Positions 7,212 to 14,821 of a DNA stretch of 64,000 nt are shown here, piece by piece. Position numbers and translations under genes: made by a program. The DNA comes from Candidatus Aenigmatarchaeota archaeon (GTDB taxonomy: Archaea; Aenigmatarchaeota; Aenigmatarchaeia; GW2011-AR5). Under the pieces are notes generated by a model. It saw only the letters and a list, made by a program, of their open reading frames with translations, had not been told where the DNA came from and ran no database searches. The stretch is taken from assembly GCA_016187335.1 (NCBI GenBank), contig JACPJW010000001.1, positions 68,547 through 132,546 on the forward strand, in the 5' to 3' direction. Each line of letters begins with the position of its first letter. Position 1 is the stretch's first letter.

Positions 7212-7697
7212 TTAGCAGTTCTTCGGCGCCTGCGCAAACGTCTCAAAAGTGCATTCCGTTGTCACTACAACCTGGGAAAACGAGGCGCATGTGACGTTTC
7301 CTGTTATGTTGAACAGGAGATTTGTGACGTCGCCTCTTGCAAGGCTTACAGGAAATGTTGTCAGGGGCGCTGCCGTGAAGCCGGTTTTATTGAACATGGC
7401 AGCGGATATAATCGTTTCTCTCTGCTGGCCGTTGTTTCTTACGGCAACCCTTGAAACGTTCATGGGCCCCGTATCGAGGTATACCTGCGTTACGTCTATG
7501 TCGGAAGAGCTGCAATTAACGAAAGAAGCTGCCCGTGTCTGGACTTCCGCGCTTCCGGTCTTCGCGAGCCCTGAAATTGCCGTGGACACGATTACGGCTA
7601 TAACCAGCGTTATCGCTATGAGCAGCACGGCGGCAACGAGGGTGTTCATCCCTTTAGAGGAGAAGAAACCTAGCGGTTTCTCTCCCTCTACCCTCAT
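7212..7697 (-). CDS. Pilin with terminal cysteine and hairpin-coded leader
   Basis: This 161-residue prepilin starts at the ATG giving MRVEGEKPLGFFSSKG followed by MNTLVAAVLLIAITL; cleavage is predicted after SSKG. The leader is encoded by a palindrome (see the repeat entry at 7650-7697). The mature part has the pattern shared with the next three pilins: CASFSQVVVTTECT near the end and a final Asn-Cys. Paralogues follow upstream on the same strand, so this is an amplified pilin family. A longer frame adds 13 residues. Confidence 0.8.
   Translation of the reverse strand: MRVEGEKPLGFFSSKGMNTLVAAVLLIAITLVIAVIVSTAISGLAKTGSAEVQTRAASFVNCSSSDIDVTQVYLDTGPMNVSRVAVRNNGQQRETIISAAMFNKTGFTAAPLTTFPVSLARGDVTNLLFNITGNVTCASFSQVVVTTECTFETFAQAPKNC
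7650..7697 (-). repeat. Leader palindrome A (pilin start region)
   Basis: This 48-nt segment from the ATG to the AAAGGG of the SSKG cleavage motif folds as GAGAAACC/GGTTTCTTC. Four related copies lie at the starts of other pilin genes (12423-12469, 12914-12958, 14617-14662, 15257-15301). The copies differ in length by 1-3 nt. Confidence 0.65.
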
Positions 7698-7792
7698 TTC
7701 CCTAAATAAAATATTATGAAATTCCTTTAATCCCATTCATTTCCCTCTTTTCATTTTCTTTTTGAATCGAACACTTTCCTATTCTTAATATT

Positions 7793-7980
7793 TTCTTGCT
7801 CAGAGAAGCTTTGCTTCTCTGGCATCTCAACTCGAGGAAAGCAAAGCTTTCCTGAGTCTTCAGAAACCTTTGGTTTCTGCAAGAAGAGCTCTGCTCTTTG
7901 AAGATTTCCGTAGACGCTTTCTTTTTGATCAAACTTTTTCTAAAAGTTTGTTTTTGATCAAACTTTTTCTAAAAGTTTGT
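7793..7980. repeat. Palindrome cluster with tandem GATCAAAC repeats
   Basis: Successive hairpins fill this gap: AGAGAAGC/GCTTCTCT, AGGAAAGC/GCTTTCCT, CAGAAACC/GGTTTCTG and AAGAGC/GCTCTT. Two direct copies of the GATCAAACTTTT-TCT-AAAAGTTTG repeat follow at about 7924-7980. The last copy abuts the stop of the pilin at 7980. No coding sequence is credible here. Confidence 0.7.
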
Positions 7981-8426
7981 CAGCAGTTCTTCGGCGTTGA
8001 ATCAAATACTTCCGTAGTGCATTCCGTGGAAAGTATCACCTGGGAGAACGACGCGCAGGTGACGTTTGTCGTTATGTCAAAGTTCAGCGTCGCCAGAGAC
8101 CCTTTGGACACGGCGACGGGGAGCGTTGTTGCATTAAGGGCGGCTTCAACGCCTGTCTTGTTGTACATCTTGGCGGCAACAATGTTCTCGTTTATCTGCC
8201 CGGAGTTTCGCACTGTCACGCGCCCCCTGCTGGCAGCTGTGTCAAGGTAAACAGCCTCTATGCTCACGTCCGATGACGTGCAGTTCACCGCCTGCGAAGT
8301 TCTTGTCGCAACAGTAGCCGTCTGCTCCTTTGTTATCTGCGTGAAAGACGTGGAAACTATCAGCGAAATAAGAACGGTTATGGCCAGAAGCAGGACAGTC
8401 GCGATAAGGGTGTTTACTCCTTTCAT
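7980..8426 (-). CDS. Pilin with terminal cysteine
   Basis: This 148-residue prepilin has a short leader, MKG, before VNTLIATVLLLAITVLIS. Its C-terminal region NVTCASFSQVILSTECTTEV ends in PKNC, like its neighbours. It lacks the palindromic leader. It probably forms the shaft or a minor subunit of a type IV pilus-like filament. The stop codon touches the dispersed repeat. Confidence 0.82.
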   Translation of the reverse strand: MKGVNTLIATVLLLAITVLISLIVSTSFTQITKEQTATVATRTSQAVNCTSSDVSIEAVYLDTAASRGRVTVRNSGQINENIVAAKMYNKTGVEAALNATTLPVAVSKGSLATLNFDITTNVTCASFSQVILSTECTTEVFDSTPKNC

Positions 8427-8466
8427 ATTTCAATTTTGTTAAATCCTGCTTATATAGTTTTTAATC

Positions 8467-8528
8467 TTGGGAGAAGCGAAGCTTCCCCGAGATTCCGAAA
8501 ATCTTTGCTTTTCGGGGATTTTCATAAG
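8467..8528. repeat. Two palindromes between pilin genes
   Basis: GGGAAGC-type and CCGAAAA/TTTTCGG hairpins with loops of 3-5 nt lie between the start of one pilin gene and the stop of the next. They resemble other intergenic palindromes in the array, with different stem sequences. Confidence 0.5.
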
Positions 8529-8545
8529 TTGCTGCTGGTGCCAGT

Positions 8546-9052
8546 CTAGCAGTTCCTGGGCGACTGCCTGTAATAGTCAGAAGCGCACTCTGTTGAGACG
8601 CGCACCTGGGAGAAGTTCGGGCAGTTAGGCACTGCGCCCGTCGTGTTGAAAACAAGTATCTTTATGTCGCCGTTGGCTATGCCCAGCGGCAATGAGGTGT
8701 TCAGCGTGCCGTTGACGCCTGTCACGCTTAGTATCTGCGCTGAAATTATAGTCGCTGATGACCTGCCTGTGTTGCGTACGGTGACCCGCGATATGTTCGT
8801 GCCCGTGTCAAGGTATACGTCTTCTATGGCTATGCCGGCGGCAGAGCACGAAGTGATGCCTTCTGTCTTGTTGGCAACGGTCTTTCCCTGGTCCGTAGCG
8901 ATGCCGGATACCCAGCCGGAAATAATCGTTGCGACCACAAGGGCTATCGCTATCAGCAGGACGGCGGATATCAGGGGCGACACGCCCTTGGAATTGTTAA
9001 AGCGGAAGGTAAGGCTGGCTTCTGTTTTCATTTCCGCATTTGAAATTTCCAT
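8546..9052 (-). CDS. Pilin with terminal cysteine, longer leader
   Basis: This 168-residue prepilin starts MEISNAEMKTEASL and reads FNNSKG before VSPLISAVLLIAIALV, giving a leader of about 22 residues. An AGAGGAAG ribosome-binding-like stretch precedes the ATG. The C-terminal end shows the family pattern CPNFSQVRVSTECA and ends PRNC. A TTG five codons upstream would extend the frame but is less likely. Confidence 0.78.
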   Translation of the reverse strand: MEISNAEMKTEASLTFRFNNSKGVSPLISAVLLIAIALVVATIISGWVSGIATDQGKTVANKTEGITSCSAAGIAIEDVYLDTGTNISRVTVRNTGRSSATIISAQILSVTGVNGTLNTSLPLGIANGDIKILVFNTTGAVPNCPNFSQVRVSTECASDYYRQSPRNC

Positions 9053-9095
9053 TTTACTTCCTCTCAATTTTCCGTTTTGATGAAACTTTTCTGAA

Positions 9096-9156
9096 ATCTG
9101 CAGAGAAACAAAGTTTCTCTGAGATCCCGAAGAACTACGTTCTTCGAGGAAGTTTC
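9096..9156. repeat. Palindrome pair next to pilin stop
   Basis: AGAGAAAC/GTTTCTCT and CGAAGAAC/GTTCTTCG hairpins are spaced by GAGATCC-like linkers. The same linker (GAGATC) joins hairpins at 10455-10505 and 59461-59510, suggesting a recurring two-hairpin module. Confidence 0.55.
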
Positions 9157-9603
9157 CTAGCAGTTAGTTGCCGTTTTCTTGTAGGTATCGGTAACGCATA
9201 ATGTGGATATGCGTGCCTGCGAAAAGTTTGCGCATGCCGTTATTGTGCCGTTGATGAAAAACTGTATTGTCTTCATTTCTCCTTTCTTCAGCGTCACAGG
9301 GAGCGTTGAATTAAGGGTGGTGTTGACGCCCTGCTGGTTCAGCAAAAAAGCCGACACGATTGTCTCGTCAACCTGGCCGGTGTTCCTTACGTTCACGCGG
9401 GAAATGTTTGCTGTGAAGTCCAGGTACACGTCCTCTATCCTCATGTTCTTGCCTGCGCATTCTGTTATTTCTGTTGAGCGGTTCGTGAGCGTCACTGACT
9501 GGTCCTTTGTAAGCCCGGTGACCCACGTCGAAATCGTTGACGCGAGCAGCACTGCCACTGCTATCAGCAGTACAGTCGCGATAAGGGGCGATACTCCTTT
9601 CAT
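9157..9603 (-). CDS. Pilin with terminal cysteine
   Basis: This 148-residue prepilin starts MKGVSPLIATVLLIAVAVL, with cleavage predicted after MKG. The C-terminal region CANFSQARISTLCVTD ends TATNC, matching its neighbours in cysteine placement. It belongs to the tandem pilin family at 7.2-10.2 kb. Confidence 0.82.
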   Translation of the reverse strand: MKGVSPLIATVLLIAVAVLLASTISTWVTGLTKDQSVTLTNRSTEITECAGKNMRIEDVYLDFTANISRVNVRNTGQVDETIVSAFLLNQQGVNTTLNSTLPVTLKKGEMKTIQFFINGTITACANFSQARISTLCVTDTYKKTATNC

Positions 9604-9671
9604 AAGAAAACTTTGTCAGAAGTCCGTATATATAGTTTTTTGAAAGCCAGCTTCCCGCAACGGTTTTTCTC

Positions 9672-9722
9672 ATTCATAATATTTTCTTTTCCGTGAACGC
9701 TTTTCTTTTCAAAAGAAAAGGG
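9672..9722. repeat. CTTTTCTTTT palindrome
   Basis: CTTTTCTTTTC and its complement AAAAGAAAAG form a strong hairpin directly before the stop of the next pilin. The same word is the first hairpin of the SRP RNA insertion. Confidence 0.5.
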
Positions 9723-9724
9723 TT

Positions 9725-10234
9725 CTAGCAGCTCTGGAAAGAAACGTCGCTGCCCGGGAATGAATCCACAGCGTCCTTCGGGCAGGTCGTGCTGACAACG
9801 ATGACCTTGTCCGTGGCGTTCCTCAGGGAATTGCATTCCGCCGTGCTGACATTGGATACTGTCAAGACATCCGTTGCGTTCAGTTCCTTTGTTCCGTTCA
9901 GCTCGAAGGTGAACAATGCCCCGCTCGTGTTGAGGAAGTTTACGTCCCTCACGCTGACAGCTTTTTTCCCGCTGTTCACTATGGTTATCGTCATTGTATG
10001 GGATGTCCCCGCAGCGCAGTTGGAGTTGCAGTTGTAAGTGACGTTCCTAACATAGAGATCAGCAAACTGGCAGTCCAGTTTCGTTTTTGCAGTGTCCCTG
10101 ATGTCTTCGGAGCGCTCCCTGAAATTTGTCGTCAGCCAGTTGGAAACTATTATAGTAAGCGTGACTCCTATGGCAACTATGAGGACAGCAGAAAGCAGGG
10201 TGCTTATCCCCAGAGAGCTCCGTCCCTTGCGCAT
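9725..10234 (-). CDS. Pilin with terminal cysteine, divergent member
   Basis: This 169-residue prepilin starts MRKGRSSLGISTLLSAVLIVAIGV; cleavage after MRKG or SSLG is possible. It has more cysteines than its neighbours, including a CNSNC pair, and ends SFQSC. It is the most upstream member of the terminal-cysteine group and has an AT-rich promoter-like region upstream. Confidence 0.78.
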   Translation of the reverse strand: MRKGRSSLGISTLLSAVLIVAIGVTLTIIVSNWLTTNFRERSEDIRDTAKTKLDCQFADLYVRNVTYNCNSNCAAGTSHTMTITIVNSGKKAVSVRDVNFLNTSGALFTFELNGTKELNATDVLTVSNVSTAECNSLRNATDKVIVVSTTCPKDAVDSFPGSDVSFQSC

Positions 10235-10261
10235 GATAATTATTGAAGAAAGGTATATTTA

Positions 10262-10598
10262 TTTGTCAGGCAAAACAGGCCGGAGCGGGGCGGGCGCATG
10301 TCGTCCTTTTTCAGCTTCCCGAGAAGCAAATTTTGAACTATAGCCACTAATCTCTTTTGATCAAACTTTGGAGTGGCAAATTTTGGACTATAACAACTAA
10401 TCTCTTACCTTTTGATCAAACTTTACTTTTTGGTGCAACTTTTTTCTAAAATCTGCGAAAAGCAAAGCTTTTCGAGATCCTGAAGAACTTACGTTCTTCA
10501 AGGAAGTTGCTTTGGAGAAGCAAAGTTTACTTCCAACACGAGCCTCTTTTGATTTCCGTTTTGATCAAACTTTTTTGAAAAGTTTGGGAGAAGCAAAG
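10262..10598. repeat. Repeat-rich intergenic region
   Basis: No gene is seen. Two direct copies of a ~50-bp unit (GCAAATTTTG, ACTATA, ACTAATCTCTT, then TTTTGATCAAACTTT) start near 10325 and 10375. They are followed by hairpins GAAAAGC/GCTTTTC and GAAGAAC/GTTCTTC and a full GATCAAACTTTT...AAAAGTTTG copy at 10559-10586, which abuts the next stop codon region. Confidence 0.65.
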
Positions 10599-10599
10599 T

Positions 10600-11058
10600 T
10601 TAGCTTATGGAAAGCTTTGCCGTGAAGTCAGGGCCGCAGTTGCCCGCGTATACTTCGATGCGCAGCGGCTTGGTGGCGTCAGAAGTGTTGTAGATGAACC
10701 AGTCGCTGAATCCCGGCGGCATCGGGTCCGAGACGTTAAAGTTCTTCATGGCGATGTTGGAGTGCGCCTTGCTTTTTGCCGGGTCGGCGAAAATGACGTT
10801 GGCTGTAAGCGATGACAGGTTCAGGTTCGTCTTCAAATTTTTAACTTGTACGCTTACGATTTTGTCGGAAAACGCTGCGGTTGAAAGGTCAAGGGCGCCT
10901 ATGCAGTTTGATTTTTCCTCGGACGTGGCAAGTTTCTGCTGCGAGAACGTCGTCGCCCATGTCGCCATTATGCCCGCGATTGCCATGGTGAATGCTATCA
11001 GCAGTACGGCAGCGATGAGAGGCGACACGCCTTTGCGCCCGTAAGGTATTTTCTGCAT
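10600..11058 (-). CDS. Class III signal peptide pilin
   Basis: This 152-residue prepilin has the leader MQKIPYGRKG before VSPLIAAVLLIAFTMAIAG. The mature domain ends with DPMPPGFSDWFIYN and RIEVYAGNCGPDF. It is clearly paralogous to the pilin at 17708-18145, which has DPMPPGYNDW and RVEVFAANCG. The two thus bracket the cluster of non-classical pilin-like proteins. The gene is preceded by an AT-rich stretch suitable for a promoter. Confidence 0.82.
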   Translation of the reverse strand: MQKIPYGRKGVSPLIAAVLLIAFTMAIAGIMATWATTFSQQKLATSEEKSNCIGALDLSTAAFSDKIVSVQVKNLKTNLNLSSLTANVIFADPAKSKAHSNIAMKNFNVSDPMPPGFSDWFIYNTSDATKPLRIEVYAGNCGPDFTAKLSIS

Positions 11059-11102
11059 TTAAAAATCACTATAATTACTTTCTTTGCCCTGTTTAAATAA
11101 TT

Positions 11103-11807
11103 TTAAGGCGTCCTCACGTTGCGCACGTCTACCTTAAGGAAATCCGCGCCTGCGTACAGCGTGTAATAGACATCGTAAGATATGGAGTTTGAAACATTGA
11201 CGAATGCATGGGAGGTGCACGAAGGCAGCCCCCTTCCTGTGCGCAGGAGCTCCGTGAAGCCTGTCCCGCCGGCAAGGGTCGCGTTGCTGTCTATGGCTAT
11301 TGTCGAATTTGTCACGTTTATCTGCGTCCCGCTCTCCTTTTCTGTCAGCGATATTATTATGTCCTTCGTGCTGAGCGAAGGAAGCGGCGTTGCGTTGTTC
11401 ACTTTCAGCAGCACTGCTTTGAAGAAGGTGTTCTCCATCGTGAGGTTGGCCGAGCTGTCGCATATCACGTCGGCGCCGCCCATATAGAGGATATTCTTGC
11501 CGGTTTTTCTGGAAAGATAGTCAACAACCGCCACGTTTGATTCCGTTCTGTACTGCACGACATCTTCCTGGGGGATGACCTCAAGGCCGCCCGGCGACTT
11601 GAACTTAACTACCCTCTTTGAGCCCAGGCCTTCCTTTGCGACTTCGCGGACCGCATTGTCTATCTTTATCATGACGCTTTCCGCCTCCCTTATGCCTTCG
11701 CCTGTCCTTGCTGAATCCACGGCGGGCGCCCCTACATTCAGCGTTATGAATACGGCAGTGAGCGCTATTGCCGTCAGCAGCACGAAGGATACCACAGGGT
11801 TTGCCAT
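11103..11807 (-). CDS. Pilin-like membrane-anchored surface protein
   Basis: This 234-residue protein starts MANPVVSFVLLTAIALTAVFI, an N-terminal hydrophobic helix with no clear KG cleavage motif. A long helix (about residues 30-60) and a beta-rich domain with many N-x-S/T sequons follow. Its architecture resembles the protein at 16044-16847. It is the last gene of a same-strand run (11.1-17.6 kb) and begins 3 bp after the stop of the upstream gene, so it is co-transcribed. Function is inferred to be a minor pilin or assembly factor. Confidence 0.65.
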   Translation of the reverse strand: MANPVVSFVLLTAIALTAVFITLNVGAPAVDSARTGEGIREAESVMIKIDNAVREVAKEGLGSKRVVKFKSPGGLEVIPQEDVVQYRTESNVAVVDYLSRKTGKNILYMGGADVICDSSANLTMENTFFKAVLLKVNNATPLPSLSTKDIIISLTEKESGTQINVTNSTIAIDSNATLAGGTGFTELLRTGRGLPSCTSHAFVNVSNSISYDVYYTLYAGADFLKVDVRNVRTP

Positions 11808-11810
11808 TTT

Positions 11811-12536
11811 TCACCACGTTGCGTTGAAAGTGTTCTTTATCCTCAGGAAATCCTCCCTGCTTTTCAGCTTTATGTCGAAGAACCCGTGAAGCGCCGACTT
11901 TTCCTGCGTAGGCGGCGCAATCCTTGCAGGTATTGCCTCAATTACATTATCGCTGCGCCTTGCGTAAATAAGCGTGACATTGACAACTCCGCTTGAAACG
12001 CTTGAAGTGAACGACGCGCTGGCGTTGGTCTTGTCGTTCACTATGCCCATGGCAGCGGATGATGGCGTTGAGTCCGTTGCGTTGACCGTGACGTTTATGT
12101 TGTCATTCAGGAAATTGCCCACGGTCACCGTATATTTCGTGTTGTTTACAGAAACTAATGCGTAAAGGATTTCTATATCCTCTTCGCCCCGCAGGAACGT
12201 GGAGAAATCCGCCAGGTTGGCTATGGCCGAGCTGTTCGCATTGCCCTGGACCCTGCTTACAATGATTATTTTCTCGTATTCGTGGTATATGTTTCTCAGT
12301 TCCTTGTCGAGAATCATCGTTTCCTGGAACCTTTTTTCCTCCAGCGTATTGTATATGCCGAAAACTCCGCGCAGGAGGAAGAACGCTATCAGGATTATCA
12401 GCCCGGCTATCACGAACATCTGCCCTTTAGAGGAGAAAAACCTGGCGGTTTTTCTCCCTCTACCCTCATTTCCCTTATTATTTTTTGACCTCTGAGAAGG
12501 TCTTCCGTTTTGATTGAACTTTTTTGAAAAGTTCAT
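11811..12536 (-). CDS. Pilin-like protein with FFSSKG leader (out-of-frame leader copy)
   Basis: This protein reads ARFFSSKG then QMFVIAGLIILIAFFLL, a pilin-like helix. The chosen ATG at 12536 overlaps the upstream stop as ATGA, which suggests coupled translation and a 38-residue leader. The ATG inside its leader palindrome (12469), used by paralogues, is out of frame here because the palindrome is 1 nt shorter, and it runs into a stop. The mature domain is rich in N-x-S/T sequons. The start is therefore uncertain. Confidence 0.6.
   Translation of the reverse strand: MNFSKKFNQNGRPSQRSKNNKGNEGRGRKTARFFSSKGQMFVIAGLIILIAFFLLRGVFGIYNTLEEKRFQETMILDKELRNIYHEYEKIIIVSRVQGNANSSAIANLADFSTFLRGEEDIEILYALVSVNNTKYTVTVGNFLNDNINVTVNATDSTPSSAAMGIVNDKTNASASFTSSVSSGVVNVTLIYARRSDNVIEAIPARIAPPTQEKSALHGFFDIKLKSREDFLRIKNTFNATW
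12423..12469 (-). repeat. Leader palindrome B
   Basis: This 47-nt copy of the pilin leader palindrome has a perfect AGAAAAACC/GGTTTTTCT stem. One nucleotide is missing relative to copy A, so its internal ATG reads MRVEGEKPPGFSPLKG and terminates shortly after. Confidence 0.6.
12487..12536. repeat. Two-part palindrome overlapping stop/start
   Basis: GACCTCTGAGAAGGTC is followed by CCGTTTTGATTGAAC and a TTTTGAAAAGTTCA stem. The repeat supplies the ATGA overlap between two pilin-like genes (TGA of the upstream gene, ATG of the downstream one). A variant with GAACTCTGAGAAGTTC, showing compensated pairs, occurs at 15319-15335. Confidence 0.6.
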
Positions 12537-12958
12537 ATTTTTCTCCACATCCATAGTATCACTTTTTTGCCTGTGTATACGTTGCGGTAATCGGCGATGT
12601 AATATTTTACAGCCACCACGGTCTCGTTTCCTGCCACCGAAGCGGAAGAGCAGTTGGACTTGCATATGTTTACCTCGTAAGCGAGGTTCTTGGAAAGTAA
12701 AGGTGACAGGAGGCTTTTTAGTTCCGCTTCGTTGCTGCTGGACACGATGCGCCGCAGGTCGCCGTACTTGTCCATGTACTCCAGAGATTCAAAGCCCTGC
12801 TGCTTGATGTTGCTTATTTCCAGCTCGGGCCTCTGCGACGGCACGCTGAACATCACGCTTATGCTGATGAGTATCAGCGTGATTATGACAAGGGCTTCAA
12901 GTGTGTAGATGTACCCTTTAGAGGAGAAAAACCTTGGTTTTTCTCCTCCTATCCTCAT
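12533..12958 (-). CDS. Pilin-like protein with hairpin-coded leader
   Basis: This 141-residue protein starts MRIGGEKPRFFSSKG and then YIYTLEALVIITLILISISV; cleavage after SSKG is predicted. The ATG lies at the edge of leader palindrome C. The mature part has two Cys (CKSNCSS) and charged helices. It is upstream of, and overlaps by 4 nt, the gene at 11811-12536. Longer in-frame extensions upstream are composed of repeat sequence and are unlikely. Confidence 0.68.
   Translation of the reverse strand: MRIGGEKPRFFSSKGYIYTLEALVIITLILISISVMFSVPSQRPELEISNIKQQGFESLEYMDKYGDLRRIVSSSNEAELKSLLSPLLSKNLAYEVNICKSNCSSASVAGNETVVAVKYYIADYRNVYTGKKVILWMWRKI
12914..12958 (-). repeat. Leader palindrome C
   Basis: This 45-nt copy has the stem GGAGAAAAACC/GGTTTTTCTCC. 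Its ATG is in frame with the FFSSKG cleavage motif and the downstream pilin helix. Confidence 0.65.
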
Positions 12959-12971
12959 TTCCTTATTATTT

Positions 12972-13172
12972 TTTTGATAGAACTTTTTTTGTAAAAAAGT
13001 TCTACTCATTCCCTTATTATTTTCTTTCATTTCATTACCCTTTTCCTCGAAGAACGAAGTTCTTCGGGATTTCGAAGAAATTTTATTTCTTCGCAAATGA
13101 TGAAACTTTTCGGAAAAGTTTCGGTTATCCGACCATTTTATTTTTTTGATGAAACTTTTTTCTAAAAAGTTT
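12972..13172. repeat. Palindrome cluster with four hairpins
   Basis: From left to right: a GATAGAACTTTT/AAAAAGTTC hairpin (12975-13005), GAAGAAC/GTTCTTC (13048-13067), CGAAGAAA/TTTCTTCG (13073-13093), and two GATGAAACTTTT/AAAAGTTTC copies (13099-13122, 13148-13172). The last one abuts the stop of the LamG pilin. No gene is seen in this gap. Confidence 0.65.
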
Positions 13173-14816
13173 CTACCATACCTTCACGATCATCTTTCCT
13201 TTCCTTATTCCGGCAGTCGAGTTCTGCAGCAGTACGAAGCGCTGCAGCGAAACGACATTGCTCGTCTTCGGGAGCGTATCGCCGACATCCAGCGCCGTGG
13301 CATTTGTGTCCACATCAGTTATCTTTATCCTGAAGCTTCCTTCCATTCCCATGCCCTGCTTTATGTGCGTTGCGTTAGTGAGATTTATTTGCGCGAGCTT
13401 GTCGTACTGGATAACGTCAATTCTTTCCGGCGTGAAAACCGTTTCAGTCAGGTTGTCAACGCCGCTGACGGTGTTTGCGGGACCGGCAAAACGACGGCTG
13501 TCGTCGTCAAAAAAAGCGGTGTACCACCTTTCCTGGCTCGCGTTTACCTCAACGATGAAAGAAAAGTTCTGGCCGGCTCTCTGGTAAGGCACGGAGCGGT
13601 TGTAGTCGTCGTATATCACCACGGAATTCAGGTCGTAGCTCTCGGTGAACGATGAAATGTTGAAGACAACAAGCTCATTTGTTATTCTTGCAACAGGATC
13701 GCTGGCGTTGCGCAAAAACGGTGCCGTGTTGTTTATAAGTATGGGCATCTTGTACGCCGTTGTTTTCAGCCCCAGCCTGCGCAGCTTCCTGCCGAACTCG
13801 AAGTGCTCGCTTATTTCTGTAGTGTTCAGCGAGCGGTTGTACAAGCGCACCTCGTCTATGGTGCCGTTGAAGAACGAAGCAGCTGCGCCCCCTTTTCCGC
13901 CTACGGTTGTGGCTAAAGCCGGGCCGAAGACGGACGAAGGTACGCTGCTTTTGTTGCTGTTTTCAAGAACGCCGTTGACATACACATCTAAGGATGTATT
14001 CGTCCTGTAAACGCCGGCAACATGGTACCATACGTTGTTGGACAATGTCGTGTTGCTTGCTGCATTAAACACGCTTGTTCCGTCGCCGGATATCCTGAAG
14101 TCAGCATTATCGTTGCTGTTCAAGAACAATGCGTAGGATCTTTGGCTGTTTCCCGTTTCAAACTTGCTGACGATGGATTTCGTTCCGGATGATTCAGGAC
14201 GAATCCACGCCTCTATAGTGAAATTTCCGGTGACGTTTGTTGCTGCGTTGCTGCTGACATTGACGGCGCTGTTTATGCCGTTGAACGCGCATGCGCTGAG
14301 TATCATTCCCTGCACGGTCTGGTTGCAGTCAAGCCCCCCCGACCCAGTGCCGTCATTCCTTGAATTGCTTGAATCGTTTGTGGAATTATCAAGCCTGAGG
14401 AGGAATACTGTGCTGGCGTCAAGAAATGAAGGCGGCCAGTCCTTTGGCGTGTATTCACTGTCCGCTACGCCGCGCAGGGTTTCCGCCTCGCTGCGAATCT
14501 GCGCAATATCGGCGATATCCTTTATCGGCGTCACGAAATTGCTGAATGAAAGCACGATGAACGCAAATAGAACCAGAAACAGACCCGTGGCTATGACAAA
14601 ATCCAGCTGTATCGCGCCCTTCAAAGAGAAGAAACCTGCGGTTTCTCTCTCTTGACTCTCACGCTCGAAGAAACGAAGTTTCTTCGGCGTCTCAAAGAGC
14701 TTCGCTCTTTGCAGATTTCCCTTATTTAAAATATTATTTTTTTGATAGAAATTTTTTTCTAAAAAAGTTCTCCTAATTTCCTTTCTAGAAATATTATTTA
14801 AAATTTCTCTTCCCAT
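13173..14816 (-). CDS. Large pilin-like protein with LamG domain
   Basis: This protein is about 547 residues from the ATG at 14816, which lies 5 bp after the upstream stop. It contains FFSLKG then AIQLDFVIATGLFLVLFAFIVL, a pilin-like helix after a 67-residue leader that includes repeat sequence. Residues roughly 160-360 form a LamG/concanavalin A-like domain (FTIEAWIRPESSG, NNVWYHVAGVYR, GTIDEVRLYNRSL), followed by a beta-rich C-terminal part. It probably displays a glycan- or protein-binding domain. The start is uncertain because the GTG within its leader palindrome is out of frame. Confidence 0.65.
   Translation of the reverse strand: MGREILNNISRKEIRRTFLEKNFYQKNNILNKGNLQRAKLFETPKKLRFFERESQERETAGFFSLKGAIQLDFVIATGLFLVLFAFIVLSFSNFVTPIKDIADIAQIRSEAETLRGVADSEYTPKDWPPSFLDASTVFLLRLDNSTNDSSNSRNDGTGSGGLDCNQTVQGMILSACAFNGINSAVNVSSNAATNVTGNFTIEAWIRPESSGTKSIVSKFETGNSQRSYALFLNSNDNADFRISGDGTSVFNAASNTTLSNNVWYHVAGVYRTNTSLDVYVNGVLENSNKSSVPSSVFGPALATTVGGKGGAAASFFNGTIDEVRLYNRSLNTTEISEHFEFGRKLRRLGLKTTAYKMPILINNTAPFLRNASDPVARITNELVVFNISSFTESYDLNSVVIYDDYNRSVPYQRAGQNFSFIVEVNASQERWYTAFFDDDSRRFAGPANTVSGVDNLTETVFTPERIDVIQYDKLAQINLTNATHIKQGMGMEGSFRIKITDVDTNATALDVGDTLPKTSNVVSLQRFVLLQNSTAGIRKGKMIVKVW
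14617..14662 (-). repeat. Leader palindrome D
   Basis: This 46-nt leader palindrome has the stem GAGAAACC/GGTTTCTTC. Its GTG would read VRVKREKPQVSSL and stop, so it is out of frame with the pilin helix that follows, unlike copies A, C and E. Confidence 0.55.
14667..14775. repeat. Palindromes inside the leader frame of the LamG pilin
   Basis: GAAGAAAC/GTTTCTTC, AAAGAGC/GCTCTTT and a GATAGAAATTTT...AAAAAGTTC variant follow one another. They lie in the extended reading frame between the coupled start at 14816 and the FFSLKG motif, so they would be translated if that start is used. Confidence 0.5.
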
Positions 14817-14821
14817 ATCAA

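Noticed and set aside
7200-10600. Repeated palindromes in the pilin array as a possible CRISPR array
   Set aside because: There are no regularly spaced identical repeats with unique spacers, and no cas genes; the spacing is set by pilin genes.
12423-12469. Leader palindromes B and D as proof of phase-variable genes in the off state
   Set aside because: An upstream coupled start gives an open frame through FFSSKG or FFSLKG in both cases, so frame loss is not demonstrated; kept only as one hypothesis.
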